In this document: piece after piece, positions 58,601-64,000 of the stretch
Numbering within the stretch: position 1 is the stretch's first letter
Layout of the letters: each line of letters starts with the position of its first letter
Source of the DNA: Bolinopsis microptera
Taxonomy: Eukaryota; Ctenophora; Tentaculata; Lobata; Bolinopsidae
Direction of reading: 5' to 3'
Assembly: GCF_026151205.1 (NCBI RefSeq)
Contig: NC_087081.1
Coordinates: 7,311,246-7,375,245 of the forward strand
Length of the DNA: 64,000 bases
The notes under the pieces: model-generated
Seen by the model: only the letters and a program-made list of their open reading frames with translations
Database searches by the model: none
What the model was told of the DNA's origin: nothing
Translations under genes and position numbers: made by a program

Positions 58601-60718
58601 TCATATGACGGCATTCATGCTTTCCTTGCCGGATAAACCGCCAATCCGGGGCTTCACATCACCGAACTCCAATTCTATACTGGACTGGCGTAACGATCGA
58701 GAGGCATCTTCTCTCTGGGGTGGTCAGCAACTCTGATGGCCTGTCGAGTTTCGACGAAGCAGATCAAAGGTATCAAAGGTATCAAGGTAAAGCTATTCGA
58801 TCATATCTTAGTGTTTACAGAACTACTGCTTTTTATTGCTCCGTTATCGAATAAGAGCAAAATTAAAGTGATCAGATATCTCTGCCCACCCTGTAAATGG
58901 CAGTTAGCTAGTGGTCAATAACTGCACCCACGTGATGCCCATATAAGGAGTTTTCACTGGTAAATATGTATTTAAAATCACTTTTGTAACGATAAAGTTA
59001 CCAGGTTAAAGCCCTGACATTGATTCTGGGATATCATTGGTGACTGCTAGATTATGCTGGAAGCTGATTGGTTTATCAAAAATTTATTGTCTGGAAATAT
59101 TACTTCTGGTTCTTTAAAACAATTTAAAATTAATGAGGGAAGATGAGGGGGGGGGTGAAGGGGGGGGGGGGATAAATACTGCAGTTCAGTCTCACTTAAA
59201 TCTGCGTTTTAAAGGATGACTCCGGATAATAAACTTGCAGGTTTATTTCTACAGAAACTAACATATCTGAGTTATTAGAACAGCGTAATGAAAAGGAGCC
59301 CGCACATTGGTTTTTAATGATTATTATTTATATTTAAAGGGATCATGAAGTGTCCCCGACTTAATCGTCAAAACATTTCACATATACTATCACATAGAAA
59401 CACTAATATATACGAATAGGGCTCGGAATTCCCATATTCGTAACTTAATTATGTCGCATGATATCGATACAGGAAGATCGCTCTAATTTGTTGGATTGTG
59501 GCTAACTGTCAGACACTGCAATAGAAACAGTGTTAAAATTCATGAGCTATTTTGGGATTGCGGCAGAATTACCGAGCCTAGCTCACTGTAAATTTGCGAA
59601 TTCTTCGAGAATACCAAGTTTCGAGTATTTTCGAAGAATTCGCAAATTTACACTAATTCATGATCTCTTTAAACTGATATAATATATGCAATGTAATTTT
59701 ATCTAGTTATATACTTTTTCAGCTATTGCAAATCCGTTTGATATAGAGGAATCGACAGTGGAAGAGCTAAGAACAACAATGAATGTAAACCTGATGGCAC
59801 ATTTCTGGACGATAAGGGCTCTTTTACCTCATCTGAGGAAATCTAAGATATACAATGGTGCGTGAAACTCTGCGTACTTTTTAAGTTTTTACTTTGATTT
59901 AAGAACCGATCGGTAACTCATCAACCGGTAACTCCGCACGCCGGTAACTCCGCACACCGGTAACTCCGCACGCCGTTAACTCCGCACACCGGTAACTCCG
60001 CACACCGGTAACTCCGCACGCCGTTAACTCCGCACACCGGTAACTCCGCACACCGGTAACTCCGCACACCGGTAACTCCGCACGCCGGTAACTCCGCACG
60101 CCGGTAACTCCGCACACCGGTAACTCCGCACGCTGTTAACTCCGCACACCGGTAACTCCGCACGCCGGTAACTCCGCACGCCGTTAACTCCGCACACCGG
60201 TAACTCCGCACACCGGTAACTCCGCACACCGGTAACTCCGCACGCCGGTAACTCCGCACGCCGGTAACTCCGCACCCTGTATTATAGAGTACACTGTATC
60301 TCTATATCGACCACATACCACATTTGAGATAATCGCAAACTTAACCGAGTACCAGTCTAGAGATTTGGCTGCTGTACCGGAAACAGTCGGGTATCAACTA
60401 TCAATCTATTAATAGATTCTATTTTCCTGTTTTTCAGACTGGAACTGAGTGGCGAAATTAAAATTTTACTGAAATGTTTTAAAATTTCCGACCGCTTTCA
60501 GAAAATTAATTTAGTCCAAACCATGGCTACATTGCATGTTAAGCTGTGTTCATTACTTGATGAACTAAACGCAGCGCAAATTAAATTAGAATGCTACAAT
60601 TCAAATATGTCAAGAATGAAATACTTGTTGCTTTATTAAAGTGGCTGAGAGCACAAATAATTATTCTGTTTAATTTCAGGGTTAAAAGGTTCGATAGTAG
60701 GGATGTCTTCTGTTCTGG
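55630..60718 (+). CDS. SDR16C-like short-chain dehydrogenase, 5' part only
   Basis: Exons are 55630-55770, 56419-56528, 56801-56895, 59723-59857 and 60680-60718, with all phases consistent (~173 residues). An N-terminal hydrophobic anchor (MDVIHFLLLVATIAALRILL) precedes the cofactor-binding motif TGGAGEIG. Acidic WDNNES follows, then the DVSN segment, NNAG, the catalytic Asn region MNVNLMAHFWTIRALLP, and GSIVGMSSVLG carrying the catalytic Ser. This is the order of the RDH10/HSD17B11/SDR16C group, membrane-bound enzymes acting on retinoids or steroids. The substrate cannot be read from sequence. The exon with the YxxxK active site is not found in the remaining 3.3 kb, so the gene probably continues past the window, but loss is possible. 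Intron 3 carries a LINE and two MITE-like elements. Confidence 0.85.
57622..57670. repeat. Tandem 24-bp duplication
   Basis: CAACTTGAGTTTTTTGTTTCG occurs twice in a row just before the LINE body. Confidence 0.8.
57680..58790 (+). mobile_element. 5'-truncated CR1/L2-like LINE in an SDR intron
   Basis: Open frame to 58736 begins inside the reverse transcriptase: SGVPQGTVLGPILFLIFIND, then FADDTRICRS as the catalytic box. The thumb and C-terminal blocks DLGITVSSDTSWTSH, YKSLVRSHLEYCSPLWNP, ELESVQRTF, GPRLWNCIP and HHMTAFML follow. The 3' end is short AAAGGTATC repeats, as in CR1/L2-type tails. The exact 5' break is uncertain. Confidence 0.85.
58835..58892. mobile_element. Fragment of the 153-bp MITE family
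   Basis: ATTGCTCCGTTATC(G)AATAAGAGCA ... TCTCTGCCCACCCTG matches the right end of the MITEs at 23487-28631. The flank after it (CCACGTGATGCCCATATAAGGAG) also resembles the flank at 28735-28757. Confidence 0.65.
59338..59668. mobile_element. 331-bp MITE flanked by TTAA, with a large central hairpin
   Basis: Termini AGGGATCATGAA and TTCATGATCTCT are inverted (one mismatch) and flanked by TTAA at 59334-59337 and 59669-59672, as with piggyBac-type targets. Inside, arms 59588-59614 and 59625-59651 pair over 27 bp with one mismatch around a 10-base loop. No coding capacity. Confidence 0.7.
59918..60282. repeat. 16-bp minisatellite CCGGTAACTCCGCACA
   Basis: About 23 units with A/G and GG/GT variants in the SDR intron just after the exon at 59723-59857. 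Open frames across it on the minus strand are artefacts of three-frame openness. Confidence 0.93.
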
Positions 60719-60737
60719 GTAAGTTCAGAGACTCGTT

Positions 60738-60973
60738 ACTATAGTTACTATAGTTACTATAGTTACTATAGTTACTATAGTTACTATAGTTACTATAGTT
60801 ACTATAGTTACTATAGTTACTATAGTTACTATAGTTACTATAGTTACTATAGTTACTATAGTTACTATAGTTACTATAGTTACTATAGTTACTATAGTTA
60901 CTATAGTTACTATAGTTACTATAGTTACTATAGTTACTATAGTTACTATAGTTACTATAGTTACTATAGTTAC
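60738..60973. repeat. 9-bp repeat TTACTATAG, first block
   Basis: About 26 near-perfect units start 20 bases after the donor of the SDR exon at 60718. It is followed by a T run. Confidence 0.93.
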
Positions 60974-61055
60974 TTTTTTTTTAATCTAGACACTTATTTT
61001 ACTTCGGAGTATTCCAACAGCCATATTGTTATACAAGTGCAACCAGCCAATTACA

Positions 61056-61331
61056 GGAAGCCGAAGGATTTGTTTTTAGCCAGTGACGGTTAAGGTAGTG
61101 TGTACCATACTTTCTTCGCCCGAGACTTTGCTGCAATGTGCAGCTCCTCATTTAACCCTCACACCCGATTTCTCGAGTATTCGGCTGAGTAGACCGGGGG
61201 GCTGCATAGACCACTCACGATCCTTAGCTGAATGTCAACGACACTCACCCCACGACCAGGCAGGCAGTGGGATTTGAACCCGCAACCTCACGATTGCAAA
61301 GCTGGCTAACCAACTGCGCTACCTGGCTAAA
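61056..61331 (-). mobile_element. tRNA-derived SINE between two TTACTATAG blocks
   Basis: On the minus strand the head (61331 downward) reads GCCAGGTAGCGCAGTTGGTT, an A-box, and then GGTTGCGGGTTCAAATCCC, a B-box. An unrelated body follows. The 3' acceptor-stem half does not pair with the 5' half, so this is not a functional tRNA gene. Confidence 0.75.
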
Positions 61332-61332
61332 A

Positions 61333-61516
61333 GTACTATAGTTACTATAGTTACTATAGTTACTATAGTTACTATAGTTACTATAGTTACTATAGTTACT
61401 ATAGTTACTATAGTTACTATAGTAACTATAGTAACTATAGTAACTATAGTTACTATAGTTACTATAGTTACTATAGTTACTATAGTTACTATAGTTACTA
61501 TAGTTACTATAGTTAC
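61333..61516. repeat. 9-bp repeat TTACTATAG, second block
   Basis: About 20 units, including a short run of TAACTATAG (inverted sense) near 61420-61446. Confidence 0.92.
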
Positions 61517-62902
61517 TGCTCTTAGAAGTAAACTAGTAATAATGAGAAGTCCTTTTAGGATATAATTGTTAAAAGAATATAATATGTTTGATGGACTTTA
61601 TTTAAAACTAGCAGGAACCCGTATTACTCTAAAGTGGTGTCAAGACTCAAGAGACTAAAATAATTATTACCTATTTAATTCGCGTTTTTGACACCACTTG
61701 GGGGTCCAAATTTTGGGAACTAAAATAATTATTCCTTGGCCAATTTTTTATTTTTTCATGCTGATTTGAAAAGCATAAAAGCATTTGACTCAGTCAAAAA
61801 AATTTCAGTTGTATATCTTTTACGGTTTTTGCGGAAATTTGCGTTAAAGTTGATGCCGTGGTGTCAGTAAAATGGCACAGATAAATATATATATATATAT
61901 ATCGTCTCGCTTTATATATAGTAAGATGGTGAATATCTTCCAATTTAAAAGAGTCGACAATTCGCCGAACACCTATATTTTAATAAAGGACCAGTTAACT
62001 GAAAAAAAAGTTATCCTCATATTTTGACAGATTGTGACAAATAGCAAACTAAGCAACGAGTCGAAATTCCTAAATCTCTAACTGCTCTCTAACGCGTGTA
62101 AATAGCGTTTGTATTATTTTGGCGATGACGTCATAAAGTCCCTCTTGCGCGCAGAGTAGCTCGTGAGACTGTATTTTACAGGTAAAAAATGGACATAATA
62201 CAATCTTTTCCCCCGAATAACTCGAAAAGTAAGTAATTTAGGGTACATGTTGCTTCATAAGTTGTATATAAACATGGCCATTCTGCACAATTTGCACACA
62301 TTCAAAAACCTTTAGGGCTTTCATAGCCCAATTAACCAGATACCCATAGTTTTTCATGATTTCTGGAACCGAAAATCAGTTTTTCGCCAATAACTGAAAA
62401 AGTAAGCACTTTAAGGCATATTTTTGTTCGTAAGTCATATATTAATATGCTAATTGCGGTTCTTTTGCATCCTGTCTGAAGACTCCATCACGATCATATC
62501 GAAAATGGGCTTAGCACCACGCCCAAAATGGTTTTTGGCGAATTTATCGAAAAGTAATGATTTTAGGCCATGTGTTGCTCAATAACTCCTATATAAACAT
62601 GCATATGCGGCTTCGTTCAAGCCTATTTTGAAGTCTCTACGACCTTCAGAAGCAAGGGGTCGGTTACGTTATTGGGTCAATATGGGCGTGGCCCTCCTGG
62701 GTTTTCTCCACGGTCAAAAAATGTCTCCAAACGAAAATCGTTTAATCATAACTTCGGGAAGGTCTGTGAATCAGCTATTCCTTTAGTTAGGATGATAGCC
62801 ATAAAAAAGGTATTTTTAGATTAAAGTGCTAGCTCATAGTTTTAGAATTGTATAGATTAACGTTGGTCATTTAGCCATCTAACAATCGATCGTGCCGTAA
62901 TA
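61517..62902. other. Non-coding, with three diverged ~150-bp repeats
   Basis: The phrase CGAAAAGTAA(G/T)xATTT(A/T)AGG occurs near 62223, 62395 and 62550. Each is followed by a CATGTTGCTTCATAA-like phrase and TATATAAACATGC, so the segment is an old tandem duplication. A (TA)n run lies near 61886-61902. No exon recognised. Confidence 0.5.
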
Positions 62903-63190
62903 CAGTGGCGTAACGTTGCCTGTTGGCGCCCCCCTGCCGAAAAGGCGCCCCCCTGTTGGCGCCCCCTCTCCTTTTGGTGCCCCTCCCTAAAATTGAACAA
63001 ATTAGGCGATTTAAGAGGATACGCCGGTAAAATCTCTAAAAAAGTTTGTATCTAGAGCAAAACGCGCAGTTTTGCTAGTACTTTAGTTAAGTTTTCGAAA
63101 TTGTCCCACATTCAAACGACGATTTGGCGCCCCCTTAAGACGGCGCCCCCCTGCACAGCAGGGTCAGCGGGGCCCTTCGTTACGCCACTG
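62903..63190. mobile_element. 288-bp hAT MITE with 8-bp target duplication
   Basis: Inverted termini CAGTGGCGTAACG and CGTTACGCCACTG are perfect. CCGTAATA flanks the element at 62895-62902 and 63191-63198. The interior is rich in GGCGCCCCC. Its relative at 54973-55220 is inverted and incomplete. Confidence 0.88.
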
Positions 63191-63198
63191 CCGTAATA

Positions 63199-64000
63199 TA
63201 TGGCCAGAGAATAATAGGGTCTTGGAAATTCTATAGTTGTTCAGTGGGTCGATCGACTGAACACGTTTGCACTTGGTATTTACTATTTAAACTTACCAGT
63301 AGTTTATTTATGTTATGCACCGATGATAATGCAATAAGGATAACAACTAGGTAAGCCGGAAGTCTAATTCAAAAAACACCTCACACCGTACACACCTCCA
63401 ATCAGTAATTTTACTATTTGGTAGACCGGGTATTTTGGCGGGAATTCTGTTCCCACGGCACTGTTCTGATAGAAGCTACTTCTACTAATGGTCCCAGAGG
63501 AACGGCCGTAAAGTAGCCAGACTTCTTGTCTCCTGTACTGGCAGACACTTGCAGATTAAAGTTAGAAATTTCGCTATGCTATAAATATAATTGCTCTCGG
63601 AATTGAACAAACTCTTACTTATCTGTATCCTTTCTAAATTCGTTAGAGTTTCATGGACTGGGGAAAAATAATCGGTACAGTCTCCCTGCTTGTGTAATTA
63701 AGCAATGAAAACAATCCACAATTATCACATATGACATAAGTTGTAATAGCAGAAACTTTCTAACCGTACATTCACCCGCCACTGTTCAAGAACCTATATC
63801 ACTGTTTAAAATCATGACGTGAGCACTGTACATCCAATCAGCTATTCCTTTAGTTAGGATGATAGCCAAAACTATAAGGATTTTGGAGAACTAGGGTAAT
63901 AGTCATAATTCTAAAATTTGAGTGAGTTACACGTGTTTTATTGACGATGATAAACATTTGTAATGTAAATTACGCTATGCAAGCGCGCACTGAGGGACTT
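63199..64000. other. Window end, nothing recognised
   Basis: No SDR exon, RNA gene or element end was found. A 35-bp phrase (CAGCTATTCCTTTAGTTAGG plus ATGATAGCC) at 63837-63872 is a direct repeat of 62772-62806. Confidence 0.45.

Noticed and set aside
59899-60275. Minus-strand frames of CGVTGVRSYRR repeats
   Set aside because: 16-bp minisatellite, open in three frames through its 48-bp codon period.
61250-61331. Minus-strand tRNA gene
   Set aside because: A- and B-box-like motifs are present but the acceptor stem does not pair and a SINE body follows.

Overview
The window is eukaryotic and almost certainly from an animal. Genes are split into short exons with GT-AG introns whose reading phases agree. 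The base composition is AT-rich. One gene is a ciliary protein of the CFAP68 (C11orf1) family. LINEs, small DNA transposons and minisatellites fill most of the space. I cannot fix the phylum; an invertebrate, possibly non-bilaterian, would fit.

Layout, left to right. 1-1886: pyrimidine-rich simple repeats. 2464-4325: small cysteine-rich secreted protein (+). 5247-6848: CFAP68 (+). 7170-8809: hAT-type element with a TA-target element nested in it. 10852-13083: SLC18B1-like MFS transporter (+), broken by a TA-flanked element inside an exon and by an 8-bp frameshift. 13381-20868: tandem duplication of a divergent pair, a secreted pentraxin/coiled-coil protein (-) and the first exon of a small basic protein (+). 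Both pentraxin copies are broken, by a LINE in one and by frameshifts in the other. 23280-28631: three tandem units of a 153-bp MITE plus an AACCAGGC-type minisatellite, split by a 3.8-kb LINE. 29430-31630: unrecognised five-exon gene (+). 32889-49718: one 15-exon gene (-). 55630-60718: 5' part of an SDR dehydrogenase (+). 60720-64000: 9-bp repeats, a tRNA-derived SINE and a short hAT MITE.

The main result is the 15-exon minus-strand gene. It reads as a 678-residue protein with a single N-terminal membrane anchor, a JmjC/cupin-8 oxygenase domain and an aldo-keto reductase domain. Exon phases agree at every junction. The JmjC HxD...H motif and the AKR Asp-Tyr-Lys-His tetrad are both present. 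I know of no described protein with this architecture. Its introns hold large minisatellites, two of which are built from repeated 3' splice-site sequence.

The second theme is visible transposon activity. There are nested elements with intact target-site duplications, a 73-79 bp micro-element with a paralogous empty site, exon-interrupting insertions, and 8-bp near-duplications that look like hAT excision footprints.
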